A DNA stretch of 64,000 nt, taken from an uncultured Armatimonadota bacterium. GTDB lineage: Bacteria > Armatimonadota > Armatimonadia > Armatimonadales > Armatimonadaceae. This document shows, piece by piece, positions 1 through 8,498 of the stretch (position 1 is the stretch's first letter; every line of letters starts with the position of its first letter). Location: contig CAIVZM010000018.1 of NCBI GenBank assembly GCA_903910385.1, forward strand, positions 124,001 to 188,000, given 5' to 3'. The notes below the pieces were generated by a model. The model searched no databases and was not told the origin of the DNA. It saw nothing but the letters and a program-made list of their open reading frames with translations. The position numbers and the translations under genes are program-made.

Positions 1-2
1 AA

Positions 3-95
3 TCGGTAACAGGTAAAAGCGTGTTTGGATGGAATCCATTTAAACACATCCGAAAATTTACTCTCATGTTTTGTTGTAGTGTCAGCCTTTTATGA
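3..95 (+). CDS. C-terminal end of an upstream protein (partial)
   Basis: An open frame runs from the window edge to a TGA at 93-95 and reads through about 30 residues, including GKSVFGWNPFKHIRKF. Its stop overlaps the ATG of the next gene (ATGA), the same coupling seen between the next two genes, which is the main reason to believe it is coding. By position it should belong to the exopolysaccharide operon that follows. Too little is visible to assign a family. Confidence 0.45.
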   Translation, partial: SVTGKSVFGWNPFKHIRKFTLMFCCSVSLL

Positions 96-1273
96 ATACG
101 CTTCTACTCATTCCCAGCATCTTGAAAAAGGATGTGGACTCCCTTGTCGCAGCCGACCGGCATCCGACAATGGACTATTACGCCCTTGCTCAAAGACTCC
201 GACAAGAAACGCAACCTTGTCGAGTCGAGATACTGGATTATGCTGCAGTTGAAGCCAGCAGTGACCCACGAGTTCAACGCATGGCAAAATATGCAGGCAG
301 AGATTTTGCGCTGGCGATGATGGGATTCTTGCGTAGGAATGAATTCGACGCCATTTTCACCAATGGTGAGAATGTCAGCATTCCACTGGCGCTACTTTTG
401 AGAGGAGCGGGCGTTTCAGCGCCGGGTCGTCGTCCCGGCCATGTGACAATCGCGCACAAGCTTTCTACCGGGAAGAAACGACTGTTTTTTAAAGGGCTGG
501 GGTTGCATCGGGAAATAGACACGCTGTTTGTCTATGCCGCATCACAAAAAGCGTTTGGAGTGGAGCGCTTGGGAATCCCGGCGAAAAAATTACGACTGAT
601 TCCTTTTCATGCCGATTCCGACTTTTACCGTCCCCTGCCTGATGTCAAGGTCAATGAGAATCAAATCAGCGCTGCGGGACTGGAATGGCGCGACTACCCT
701 ACCTTGATTGCGGCAGTTAAAGATATGTCTGACCTGTTGACATTACTGGCGGCGGCTTCGCCCTGGTCGAAACATGCCAATGAGACGGCGAAGCGGGAAC
801 TTCCGCCAAATGTCAAAGCGCGTCGCTATGAGTACGGAGAGTTGCGCGATCTGTATGCATCGTCCGCCTTTGTGGTCGTTCCGCTCTATGAAAACGATTT
901 TCAGGCGGGAGTCACCACCCTATTAGAAGCGATGGCTATGGGTAAAGCGGTGATTGTCACCGAAACCACGGGTCAGCGCGATGTCGTCGTTCACGGCGAA
1001 AACGGACTTACCACGCCACCGGGTGATGTCCCTGCCTGGAAGGAAGCGATAGTGCGTCTCCGTAATGACGCCGTTCTACGAGAAAGATTGGGCCGTAACG
1101 CCCGTCGCTGGATCGAAGAAAGTGCGACGTTGACCCTCTGGGTCGACAATATTGTCAATGGCATACGGGATAGCGTTCCCCAAAGACCTGATAAAACACG
1201 TTATCCTGATCCACATATCGCCCTAGAAGCGGCGCAACGTACCGGAAAATCAACCCCGGAGGTTATTAAATGA
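92..1273 (+). CDS. Glycosyltransferase, GT4-like
   Basis: This 393-residue protein probably transfers a sugar from an activated donor to a lipid-linked or growing polysaccharide acceptor in the cytoplasm. The C-terminal half has the GT1/GT4 Rossmann pattern: a stretch YASSAFVVVPLYENDF, then TLLEAMAMGKAVIVTETTG and HGENGLTTPPGD, which correspond to the donor-binding E-x7-E region of the family. The N-terminal half is less conserved. There is no signal peptide. It is translationally coupled on both sides (ATGA overlaps), so it belongs to one transcription unit with the partial upstream gene and the EpsD-like isomerase. Neighbouring exosortase and EpsI genes suggest work in exopolysaccharide assembly; the exact sugar is unknown. 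Confidence 0.85.
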   Translation: MNTLLLIPSILKKDVDSLVAADRHPTMDYYALAQRLRQETQPCRVEILDYAAVEASSDPRVQRMAKYAGRDFALAMMGFLRRNEFDAIFTNGENVSIPLALLLRGAGVSAPGRRPGHVTIAHKLSTGKKRLFFKGLGLHREIDTLFVYAASQKAFGVERLGIPAKKLRLIPFHADSDFYRPLPDVKVNENQISAAGLEWRDYPTLIAAVKDMSDLLTLLAAASPWSKHANETAKRELPPNVKARRYEYGELRDLYASSAFVVVPLYENDFQAGVTTLLEAMAMGKAVIVTETTGQRDVVVHGENGLTTPPGDVPAWKEAIVRLRNDAVLRERLGRNARRWIEESATLTLWVDNIVNGIRDSVPQRPDKTRYPDPHIALEAAQRTGKSTPEVIK

Positions 1274-2256
1274 AACGAATTCTGCCAATATTACTGGCCC
1301 TTATTGCTGTCTCCTCACTCATCGCGAATGTCCTGCTCTACATGCGATACTCCACGACCCGTCCGCTCATGACGATGAACGACACGGTGATTACCAAAAA
1401 AGACTATCAGGACATGATGGACGCTCTCTACGGTCGGCAGACGCTCACAAAAATGGCTTATGCGAAAATTATTCATAACGCCGCTGTGAAAAATAATGTA
1501 ACGGTCAGTGATAGTGATGTCGATGCAAGGATCGCAGAAGTCCATCGTCGCAGTCCTGCCGTCGTTGAGGCGGCGCAACGTGATCCTCTCCGCGCTCAGC
1601 TTCTCAAGGATGAAGTTCGGACGACTCTGGAGTTGGAAAATATCCGGATAAAAGATATCAAGGTGACCGACGACGAGGCGTTAGCGTTCTTCCAGCAAAA
1701 CAAACAGGCATGGGTCTTGCCGTTACAGACGAAAACCACCATGGCTGTTGCAGAAAATGAGACGGATGCAAGCGCCGCGAAAGAAATGATGGCGAATAAA
1801 GTTGATCTGAATGTCATTAGTCAGTCGGCGCGCATACGTGTCGTCGGTATCAATGGATTCGCTCCAAACTGGAATGTCATGCCGCCGGCGGATCGTGGAC
1901 GACTGACTGCAGAAGTCAATCAAACACCAGTAGGGCAATCAAAGATCATTACGGTTCAATTGCCCAAAAAACGGGACGATGGATCGGTCATTATGGCGAA
2001 ATATTTCTTCGTGGTTCGGGTGGACACCCGTAGCGATGCAGGAGTGCCGCCTTATGAGACCATAAAAAATAGTGTCCTCCGTCTGGCGAAACTGGATCGA
2101 GCCAATAAGGAAAACAAGAAGGCGGAAGATATACTCGCGCAACTCTATCGGGAAGCGAATGTCGTCTTCGAAGTTCCCAAGTATGCCGCTTACTTTGAGG
2201 ATGTCAACCAGTACATGAAGAATATTGACGCCACAAAGGGTACGGAAGTAAAATAA
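1270..2256 (+). CDS. EpsD-like peptidyl-prolyl isomerase/chaperone (SurA/PpiC type)
   Basis: The 328-residue protein has an N-terminal membrane anchor or uncleaved signal (residues about 5-25), then a SurA-N-like helical region beginning NDTVITKKDYQDMMDAL, and a parvulin-like region around residues 150-270. This is the layout of PpiC/SurA chaperones and of the EpsD proteins found in exosortase/EPS loci. The parvulin part is poorly conserved, so the protein may be a chaperone rather than an active isomerase. It should act outside the cytoplasmic membrane, helping secreted or sorted proteins fold. Its ATG overlaps the stop of the glycosyltransferase. The exosortase starts 323 bp downstream after a large palindrome. 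Confidence 0.7.
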   Translation: MKRILPILLALIAVSSLIANVLLYMRYSTTRPLMTMNDTVITKKDYQDMMDALYGRQTLTKMAYAKIIHNAAVKNNVTVSDSDVDARIAEVHRRSPAVVEAAQRDPLRAQLLKDEVRTTLELENIRIKDIKVTDDEALAFFQQNKQAWVLPLQTKTTMAVAENETDASAAKEMMANKVDLNVISQSARIRVVGINGFAPNWNVMPPADRGRLTAEVNQTPVGQSKIITVQLPKKRDDGSVIMAKYFFVVRVDTRSDAGVPPYETIKNSVLRLAKLDRANKENKKAEDILAQLYREANVVFEVPKYAAYFEDVNQYMKNIDATKGTEVK

Positions 2257-2287
2257 AAGCGTCGCAAGCTGTATATTAAGCCCTGTA

Positions 2288-2329
2288 GCGCCGGCGATTA
2301 TCCGTAATATTACCGATTATCGCCGGTGC
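2288..2329. repeat. 42-bp near-perfect palindrome in the 323-bp gap before the exosortase
   Basis: Two 21-base arms (2288-2308 and 2309-2329) are reverse complements apart from one G-T wobble and two mismatches, with no loop; the centre is GTAATATTAC. As RNA it could be a factor-independent stop for the glycosyltransferase/EpsD unit, though no T-run follows. As DNA it could be an operator. The rest of the gap (2330-2579) is clearly more A+T-rich than the surroundings and holds no open frame I would call a gene. It must contain the exosortase promoter, but I could not pick a convincing -35/-10 pair. Confidence 0.6.
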
Positions 2330-2579
2330 AAGGAGGCTTTCCATACAGAATAACAAATTAATCGCTTTTACTGGTACAAATAACACAACGGGTTACGGAA
2401 CTTAAAATCATTAATCGTATATAACATTGCGAATAATAAGATTATTGATTGTGCAGATTCATCTTTTGCGTATCCACTATTGTCAATTATTTACGTCCGA
2501 AATCATAAAATCGAATTACCTTAATATCTACCGGAAATGTCTTAACGAAGAAAAATGACCTGACGGAGACCAAACGAAT

Positions 2580-3482
2580 ATGTCCACTCTTACAACCGCT
2601 AATACCGACGCTCAGGGAAATGCCGACGCGAAGCCACTGGTACTAGATATACCTTTAATAGCATTTGCCGTTATCGCTATCGGGTTGTTTATCGCTATCA
2701 GTTTTCGCCTGCTGGAATGGTGGTACTGGGAATGGACGAAGCCAGAATCGTTTTACGGTCATGCCTTTTTCGTCCCGGTTCTGGCAGGGGTTATGTTCTG
2801 GCATTTACGGGACAAGCTCGCCGCCGTGCCCAAAGAGCGTAGCTACAGCGCTTTATTGCTGTTCCTTCCCGCAGTAGCGATGCTGGTCGTGGCGAACCAC
2901 CGCGCATTGCTTTCGCTATCCTCGCCCCTGTTTATTTTCGCCCTGATTACGGGAGTAGCGTTTGTTGTCGGATGGAAATTTGTACGAGTCGCCGCTTTCC
3001 CTTTCCTGTTTCTGACGCTGATGCTTCCGCTACCCGGAACTTTGCTCAATGACCTGACGCTGGGAATCCAGGGAGCTTCCACCGCCGGCGCAACGAAGAT
3101 TCTCAATACGATCGGAATTCATTCCCTGCGTCAGGGCAATATTATCAGCATGGACAACTACGTGATGAACGTAGCGACCGCCTGCTCGGGATTCAACCTT
3201 TTATTGCGTCTGCTTACCTTCTCTGCTGCGTTCGCCTATCTGACGGATGGCCCCGCATTACGCCGCATCGGCCTATTTCTTTTCAGTCTGCCATTATCGG
3301 TGGCTATCAACGCAATCCGTATCGCGATGATTGGCGTTGTTGGTGAGTGCCTGGGTAGCACCGCCGCTTCCACCTTCCATGATTACAGCGGTCTTCTCTC
3401 GCTCGTTTTATGTATGTTTGTCCTGTTCAGCGTTGCGAAGTGGATGGGATGTCGTACTTTTGCAGGGCAGCCGATTTTTTAG
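2580..3482 (+). CDS. Exosortase (EpsH/Xrt family)
   Basis: This 300-residue polytopic membrane protein is a transpeptidase-like enzyme that cuts and re-anchors proteins bearing a PEP-CTERM tail. The three family catalytic positions are visible: Cys202 in VATACSGFN, Arg247 in INAIRIAM and His267 in STFHDYSG, each near a membrane segment. The N-terminal WEWTKPESFYGHAFFVPVL also matches the family's conserved early segment. The start has a GGAG ribosome site in GACGGAGACCAAACGAAT just upstream. EpsI follows after 36 bp, a classic pairing. A candidate substrate with a PEP-CTERM tail is encoded at 57187-58137. I cannot tell the subtype from sequence alone. Confidence 0.92.
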   Translation: MSTLTTANTDAQGNADAKPLVLDIPLIAFAVIAIGLFIAISFRLLEWWYWEWTKPESFYGHAFFVPVLAGVMFWHLRDKLAAVPKERSYSALLLFLPAVAMLVVANHRALLSLSSPLFIFALITGVAFVVGWKFVRVAAFPFLFLTLMLPLPGTLLNDLTLGIQGASTAGATKILNTIGIHSLRQGNIISMDNYVMNVATACSGFNLLLRLLTFSAAFAYLTDGPALRRIGLFLFSLPLSVAINAIRIAMIGVVGECLGSTAASTFHDYSGLLSLVLCMFVLFSVAKWMGCRTFAGQPIF

Positions 3483-3518
3483 CTCCTGAAAGAAATATCG
3501 CTCAGAAAGCATTCGACC

Positions 3519-4217
3519 ATGACTCAAAACATACGTACATCACTGATTGCTGTTAATATTCTGCTACTCGGAGCGCTGGGAGTCGCTCTGACCTGGCCGG
3601 AAGAAAAACGCGTTGAATTTTCCTACCCCGGCGAGCGGGTTCCCCGAAGCGTTGAAAATGCGGGCGTAGCCTACGAAGCGATCAGCGACTTGCCGGTGGA
3701 TAAAGATACCCGAACTCAACTTTCGGCGGCCAGTATTATTTCCCGTACCTACCGGGAAACCGGAAAAATGGTTGCATCTGATCCGATGCTTTTCACGCTC
3801 ATCGGTGGCAAAGATCGGACCGTTATCCATGACCCACGATCGTGCTTCCGCGGGGCGGGATGGCAAATCGATAACGATCGCAATGAAGTTTTGCCGGGAA
3901 CGAGCATCAATGTACATACCTGCGTCATACGCCAGCCACAAGAAAATATCGCCCACGATGTTATCTACCTTTACACTGTCGATGGGGCGATTCTTAACAG
4001 TGTGACGCAGATTCGTGGCGAAATGGTCTGGAACGCCTTTCTGGGTTCTTCCAATCGCCCCACGTTCTTCTTCCGTTGCTCCCGACTTGTCAACCCGGCA
4101 TCCATTAATAAAGACGGCGGCATCAGCGACGAAGAGCATAAAAAGCTTCAGGATTTTGCCGCAACAATGTGGAAAACGGTCGGACCAGATTTACTGAAGA
4201 TGCGTTCTGCGAATTAA
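3519..4217 (+). CDS. EpsI family protein (DUF3485), exosortase partner
   Basis: The 232-residue protein starts with a signal-anchor (LIAVNILLLGALGVALTWP) and has the DUF3485 hallmark HDPRSCFRGAGWQI near the middle, followed by an extracytoplasmic beta-rich domain. EpsI domains occur either fused to exosortases or, as here, encoded directly after them. Their biochemical role is unsettled, but they are needed for EPS production in studied systems. The gene is 36 bp downstream of the exosortase and is very probably cotranscribed with it. Confidence 0.85.
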   Translation: MTQNIRTSLIAVNILLLGALGVALTWPEEKRVEFSYPGERVPRSVENAGVAYEAISDLPVDKDTRTQLSAASIISRTYRETGKMVASDPMLFTLIGGKDRTVIHDPRSCFRGAGWQIDNDRNEVLPGTSINVHTCVIRQPQENIAHDVIYLYTVDGAILNSVTQIRGEMVWNAFLGSSNRPTFFFRCSRLVNPASINKDGGISDEEHKKLQDFAATMWKTVGPDLLKMRSAN

Positions 4218-4322
4218 ATCACTGCCCATTTTAATGGTCATCTACGTTACTGGTAGAAATATTATTGCAAAAAGCGATAAATCTTTCTGTATGATGGAAC
4301 AAAATGCGGAGTTATTTCTTCC

Positions 4323-4796
4323 ATGAAAATTGAAGGTATCATGTCCATACAGAGAACTCCCCTTCGCCTCGCCTCCGCTATTCTTCTTGTCCTTGGATTA
4401 TTTTCAGGACAGGCGATGGCGCAGACGAACGAATGGTCAAAGACAAATACATTTGGGGCGACAACGTCCGGGCGACTCGGCTTCTCTACTCTGGGGAATC
4501 CCTCTTCACGCTCGAAGACTTTTACGCCCCGATTAATACAGCCCCCCGCTACGCTTAAGAGCGCTAACAGAAATTCTTCCCAGCGGAACGCAAATACGTT
4601 CGCGCCGGATCGAGGAATTTTTCTCTCGGGCAACGCAGGGTCTTTGTCTAACAGCGGTAGTGGCAATCTTTTATCGCCTCTTGTAGTGGACAAAAAAATG
4701 GAATTGAGTTGGTCACGCCGCAGTAAGTCTTCGGCGGATGCAGACAAGACCAACAAAAAATCGTCAACCCCGCGTCGCCGTCTGTCCGAACCGTAA
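4323..4796 (+). CDS. Small secreted protein of unknown function in the exosortase locus
   Basis: The product is 157 residues with a clear signal peptide ending in FSGQAMAQ. The mature part is Ser/Asn/Arg-rich, low in complexity and without cysteines; the tail SSTPRRRLSEP is strongly basic. No PEP-CTERM motif is visible. An in-frame ATG at 4341 has a better-placed GAAGG in front and leaves the signal peptide intact, so it may be the true start. A TATGAT box lies at 4290-4295. I do not recognise the family. The position suggests an export- or matrix-related role, but that is only inference. Confidence 0.6.
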   Translation: MKIEGIMSIQRTPLRLASAILLVLGLFSGQAMAQTNEWSKTNTFGATTSGRLGFSTLGNPSSRSKTFTPRLIQPPATLKSANRNSSQRNANTFAPDRGIFLSGNAGSLSNSGSGNLLSPLVVDKKMELSWSRRSKSSADADKTNKKSSTPRRRLSEP

Positions 4797-4858
4797 TTTT
4801 ACGATCTGACAGAAAGCGTTCAGCCTTCCGCGATTGTGACGACAACCTGACCGGGATT

Positions 4859-4891
4859 CTTTAGGAAAGCGATAACGGCGCTTTCCTAAAG
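4859..4891. terminator. Perfect 13-bp hairpin after the secreted-protein gene
   Basis: CTTTAGGAAAGCG at 4859-4871 and its exact complement at 4879-4891 enclose a 7-base loop. It lies 63 bp after the stop of the small secreted protein. There is no T-run behind it, so it may act as an RNA 3' end stabiliser or with a factor. The rest of the gap up to the LacI gene shows no gene. Confidence 0.55.
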
Positions 4892-5074
4892 GACGCTCTC
4901 CTCCGTGACTATAGCAGTCTGTGAGGGAGGGAGATAACTCAACCGTCGGGAAATCAACGCTGCGGAAGGTTCTGTCTTTCCAGTAGTGCGCTTCCGATAC
5001 GGTAACCCAATGCGGGCGAAGCCCAATCGACACGGCATTCGCTAAATTACCCAGGGAAAGACGAGGAACAAGGA

Positions 5075-6328
5075 GTGTCCCATCGCGCAACACTCAAGGA
5101 TGTGGCGGCCCGCGCAGGCGTATCGCCCACCACGGTTTCATTATTTATCAATGGTCATGAGACGGTCTGCTCTCGTGATACCGCAGAGCGGATTCGATCC
5201 GCCGTTTCCGATTTGAATTATCGCAAAGGCCGTAGCGGTCCCCGTCCCGGCGCTATTGTCGGCCTTGGTCTTGCCCACAACGTACACTCTTTTACTACCT
5301 CATACGGTGTTCATCAAGGCGCTCAGGGAGTCGGAACTCTGGGCTATTCGCCGGCGGTCAATCGTGTATCCACCCCATTCACCGTCCGCACTATCGGCGT
5401 CGCCTTCTCGCCCGCCTGTGATATTTATGATCCTAACTCTCCCGAACCTACCAATCTCGCTTCGCAGATATGGCAGGGAGCTTCTCAGGTAACGGATTGG
5501 GACAACTGCCGCCTGCTCACCTATCCTGTAGAAGCTCGACGTTCGACCGATATCGTTCCTTTTCTGGATGGCGCCACGTCAGGCGTTATCCTGATTCCGG
5601 GTAACGATGATCCTCGACCAACCCGCCTCGCTCAGGCTGGTTTGCCGGTGATGCTGGTCGGACGCTCTACGGATATCCCGGACGGGTGCGGAGCAGTCTA
5701 TGCTCTGGAACGCGACACCGTAGACCTTGCTCTGGGGCACCTCTGGGAACTGGGTCATCGCCGTATCGCCCATTACGCGGGACCGACGGCAGGAGTGGGA
5801 TATGCGGACGGGAACGGAACGAACGGAAATTACTATGAAGACGTTTCCTACCAACCCAGCGATATCGCCCAGCAACGCGTATCCCGTTTTCAATCCTGGA
5901 TGAAGCGGCATGCGATCCCAAACGAAACGTCGGAGCAGGAAGCCCTGATATTCACCGATACGAGTTGGCGCGGCGAAAATGTGGAGGAGGCTCTGGATCG
6001 CTGGTTCGATCTACCGGCGGATCGTCGGCCTACCGCCATCTTCTGCGCCAGTGATGTGCTGGCGTTGCGGCTTCTGGAAGCGGCTCAGGCACGTGGAATC
6101 TCGGTTCCGGATGATCTTTCGATTGTCGGGGTCGATGATAGCCCGGAGGCATGTAAAGCGTCCGTTCCGCTGACCAGCGTTATCACGCCCGGTTTACAGA
6201 TCGGTCGAGAGGCGGCGCGTTTGTTGTTACGCTTGATGGAAGGATGGCCTGCATCCTCCTGCCGGTTAGCCGTCCCGGTAGAGCGAATCGCTATCCGCCA
6301 GAGCTCCGCCCCGCCCAAAGGCGTATAG
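5075..6328 (+). CDS. LacI family transcriptional regulator
   Basis: The N-terminal helix-turn-helix is typical (TLKDVAARAGVSPTTVSLFI, residues about 6-25). It is followed by a hinge and a periplasmic-binding-protein-like sensor with the family landmarks HLWELGHRRIAHYAG, AIFCASDVLALRLLEA and LSIVGVDDSPEA. At 417 residues it is some 70 longer than usual; extra sequence lies just after the DNA-binding domain (residues about 50-110) and around residues 245-265. Start is GTG with GAGG eight bases upstream. No metabolic gene follows on the same strand, so its ligand and targets cannot be read from context. Confidence 0.9.
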   Translation: MSHRATLKDVAARAGVSPTTVSLFINGHETVCSRDTAERIRSAVSDLNYRKGRSGPRPGAIVGLGLAHNVHSFTTSYGVHQGAQGVGTLGYSPAVNRVSTPFTVRTIGVAFSPACDIYDPNSPEPTNLASQIWQGASQVTDWDNCRLLTYPVEARRSTDIVPFLDGATSGVILIPGNDDPRPTRLAQAGLPVMLVGRSTDIPDGCGAVYALERDTVDLALGHLWELGHRRIAHYAGPTAGVGYADGNGTNGNYYEDVSYQPSDIAQQRVSRFQSWMKRHAIPNETSEQEALIFTDTSWRGENVEEALDRWFDLPADRRPTAIFCASDVLALRLLEAAQARGISVPDDLSIVGVDDSPEACKASVPLTSVITPGLQIGREAARLLLRLMEGWPASSCRLAVPVERIAIRQSSAPPKGV

Positions 6329-6385
6329 TATGAATCATCGTCTTCCTGCCTCGCAGATCGCTTGAGAGCCTGAAGCGTACAAAGG

Positions 6386-6417
6386 AAAGGGACTGTCTGG
6401 GAGACAGTCCCTTTTTT
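6386..6417. terminator. Intrinsic terminator between convergent genes
   Basis: A perfect 13-bp stem (6386-6398 with 6402-6414, loop GGG) runs into a T-run at 6412-6417. It ends the LacI transcript. The same stem can serve the opposing CRTAC1 gene, although the T-run on that strand is interrupted. Confidence 0.9.
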
Positions 6418-6430
6418 GTCGCTTTACTTT

Positions 6431-8152
6431 TTACTTTGGCGCGCCGTCTTCGCGCACGGTCAATGGCTTGTTCGCCGGGACATTTTTCAGAGCGGAGGAG
6501 ACGCCATTGGGCCAGTGGACAGTCACCGTATCGGCGACAGTGGCGCTACCCAGACCGAAGTGAACGCGGGAGTCAGAGGAGGACATATACGAACCGCACG
6601 GCGAACACTGGCGTAGCATTTTCTGACCGCCCACGGTGACTTCCACTCGCGCCCCGTAACCATTACGGTTCGCCTTGCTTCCCACAAGCCGGATAGCCAG
6701 AGCGTTTCCTGCGTTCACGGTCTCGTTGTGTAACAGGAGAGGCGTCCCTTCGCTATCGACTATCAGAACATCGATCTTGCCATCGTTATCGTAGTCACCC
6801 GTCGCTAAACCACGACCGACAATCGGGCGGCGCGATCCTTCATCCAGCGACGATGCGCTGATATCTTCGAATCGTTCGCCCTTATGATTCTGAAATAGTT
6901 GCACCGATTGTTTGTACGTAGTCGTCTTGTCGATGTCCGATATATTGTCCTGAACATGCCCGTTCGCGAGGATCAGATCCAGGTAGCCATCGTTATTAAA
7001 GTCCAACCATTTGATCCCAAATGTCAGCGAGGGGGTCGCGGGAGCCATTCCCAGCATCGCCGATTTATCGGTAAAGAGATCATCGCCATCGTTATGATAG
7101 ATGTTTTTGGGCTCATTCTGGAATGTGGCTACCACGAGGTCGATTCGCCCATCGTTGTCGTAATCTCCCCAATCGACGCCCATACCGCCATGGACGCCGC
7201 CATTCTCATCGTAGGCGGTGCCGGAGTTTTTCCCGATGTTCTCAAACTTTCCGCCCCGGTTCGCCAGAAGATCACCCGGCATTTCATCGTTCGCCAGCGC
7301 CAGACTGATTTTTCCAGCGCCGTCGTAGTCGGCGGTGGCGACACCCAGCGTTTTGCCTTCGACAAGATGGGCATTCCAGCTCTGGGTGATATCCTTGAAC
7401 TTTCCGTTAGGGCCGCCCAGATAGAGATGGCTGGTTTCCGGTTGATAGAACCGGGGACCGCAGGATGTCTTGTGTCCATTATTGGTACAGAGTTGTGGGT
7501 CTGTATCCGGTCCGAATTTGACATAGCCCCCGATAAACAGATCGAGATAACCGTCGCCATTGATATCGGTAAACGCGGCGGAACACGACCAGGGTTGCGC
7601 CGGAATGCCAGCCGCGACGCTGACATCCTCATACCCTTGCCCTTTACGATTATGGAGCAACGCTCCGCCTCGGTAGGCAGTCAGGTAGATGTCATCGTAC
7701 CCATCGTTATCGTAGTCGCCCACTGTGCATCCCAGAAAATAGCCTTTCAGAGTAGCCAAGTTGGTTTCCGCCGTGACATCTTTGAAATGCCCTGCGCCAT
7801 CTCCCTGGAACAGGGCGACACTGGAACCGACCAGCAAAATGTCAAGCTTACCATCATTATTATAATCCAGAAAAGCGCAGCCGTTCCCAATCGTCCCCAG
7901 GATATTCAGCGGTCGCGTTCCCTTTGGACGCCATTCATAATTCAGACCGGACGCCTTCGCCACCTCTCGGAAAACCGGTCCGGCGGCGTCTCCGTTAGCC
8001 AGGGCGCCGGGGCTGGCGTTTTGCGATTTGGACGACGATCCTACTCCCGGCGAGTCCCCATTCCCACCTGTCGTCCCGCTCTTTGGACTGCATCCTGTCG
8101 CTATAGTGAGCGCAGTAGCACATATAAAAATCAAGATAGTGCGAAAACTCAT
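6431..8152 (-). CDS. CRTAC1-type lipoprotein (FG-GAP repeats plus UnbV/ASPIC domain)
   Basis: The 573-residue protein is exported and probably lipid-anchored: signal MSFRTILIFICATALTIATGC ends in a lipobox Cys. At least seven FG-GAP/VCBS blades follow, each with a calcium-binding loop such as DYNNDGKLDILLVG or DYDNDGYDDIYLTA. The ASPIC/UnbV domain closes the protein (CSPCGSYMSSSDSRVHFGLG and VTVHWPNG). The frame extends 41 codons further upstream, but the ATG at 8152 has a strong GAGGTGA eight bases before it and begins the signal peptide. Such proteins are predicted cell-surface beta-propellers for binding or adhesion; the exact partner is unknown. Two more UnbV proteins are encoded in this window. 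Confidence 0.88.
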   Translation of the reverse strand: MSFRTILIFICATALTIATGCSPKSGTTGGNGDSPGVGSSSKSQNASPGALANGDAAGPVFREVAKASGLNYEWRPKGTRPLNILGTIGNGCAFLDYNNDGKLDILLVGSSVALFQGDGAGHFKDVTAETNLATLKGYFLGCTVGDYDNDGYDDIYLTAYRGGALLHNRKGQGYEDVSVAAGIPAQPWSCSAAFTDINGDGYLDLFIGGYVKFGPDTDPQLCTNNGHKTSCGPRFYQPETSHLYLGGPNGKFKDITQSWNAHLVEGKTLGVATADYDGAGKISLALANDEMPGDLLANRGGKFENIGKNSGTAYDENGGVHGGMGVDWGDYDNDGRIDLVVATFQNEPKNIYHNDGDDLFTDKSAMLGMAPATPSLTFGIKWLDFNNDGYLDLILANGHVQDNISDIDKTTTYKQSVQLFQNHKGERFEDISASSLDEGSRRPIVGRGLATGDYDNDGKIDVLIVDSEGTPLLLHNETVNAGNALAIRLVGSKANRNGYGARVEVTVGGQKMLRQCSPCGSYMSSSDSRVHFGLGSATVADTVTVHWPNGVSSALKNVPANKPLTVREDGAPK

Positions 8153-8498
8153 TCTGTCACCTCGTTGTTTTCCCGTCCTGTCGTCGCGTCGGTTCATTCC
8201 GGCGCTCAGACCCGTGGAATCGCGCTCCCGAGAAGGCGTTCCTGCGCCGACAGATTCTTTTGGCGGTAGCGTCATTGAGGAATCCTGCGTTGAACACTCC
8301 CATTATGATAGCCAAAACTATCAATACGCTTCCTACTATCGCGGAATTTTAGTTCATATCGCTCCTATTTACGCATGTTGAGGGCTAAATAGTTGCGGCT
8401 CACGCCCACTGGCAGGAATCGTCAGCAGGAAACCACCAGGAGACGACTTCGTTTCCTGGCAGGGATTCATCAGGGAGCGTTTCCTGAAGTCTGCTTTC
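8153..8498. other. 346-bp intergenic region between serC and the CRTAC1 gene
   Basis: No gene is seen. It holds the ribosome site of the CRTAC1 gene (GAGGTGA), an inverted repeat TGATAG-N6-CTATCA at 8306-8323 that could be an operator, and a CCAGGA-N12-TCCTGG hairpin at 8436-8459 that sits 40-60 bp after the serC stop and may mark its 3' end. I could not identify a convincing promoter. Confidence 0.4.

Noticed and set aside
4262-4756. A 164-codon minus-strand frame
   Set aside because: It lies opposite the small secreted protein, which has a clear signal peptide. The minus-strand product has no recognisable feature or ribosome site.
6899-8269. A 456-codon open frame on the plus strand
   Set aside because: It is antisense to the CRTAC1 lipoprotein, whose repeated DxDxDG loops and lipobox are unmistakable. 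The open antisense frame follows from its codon bias.
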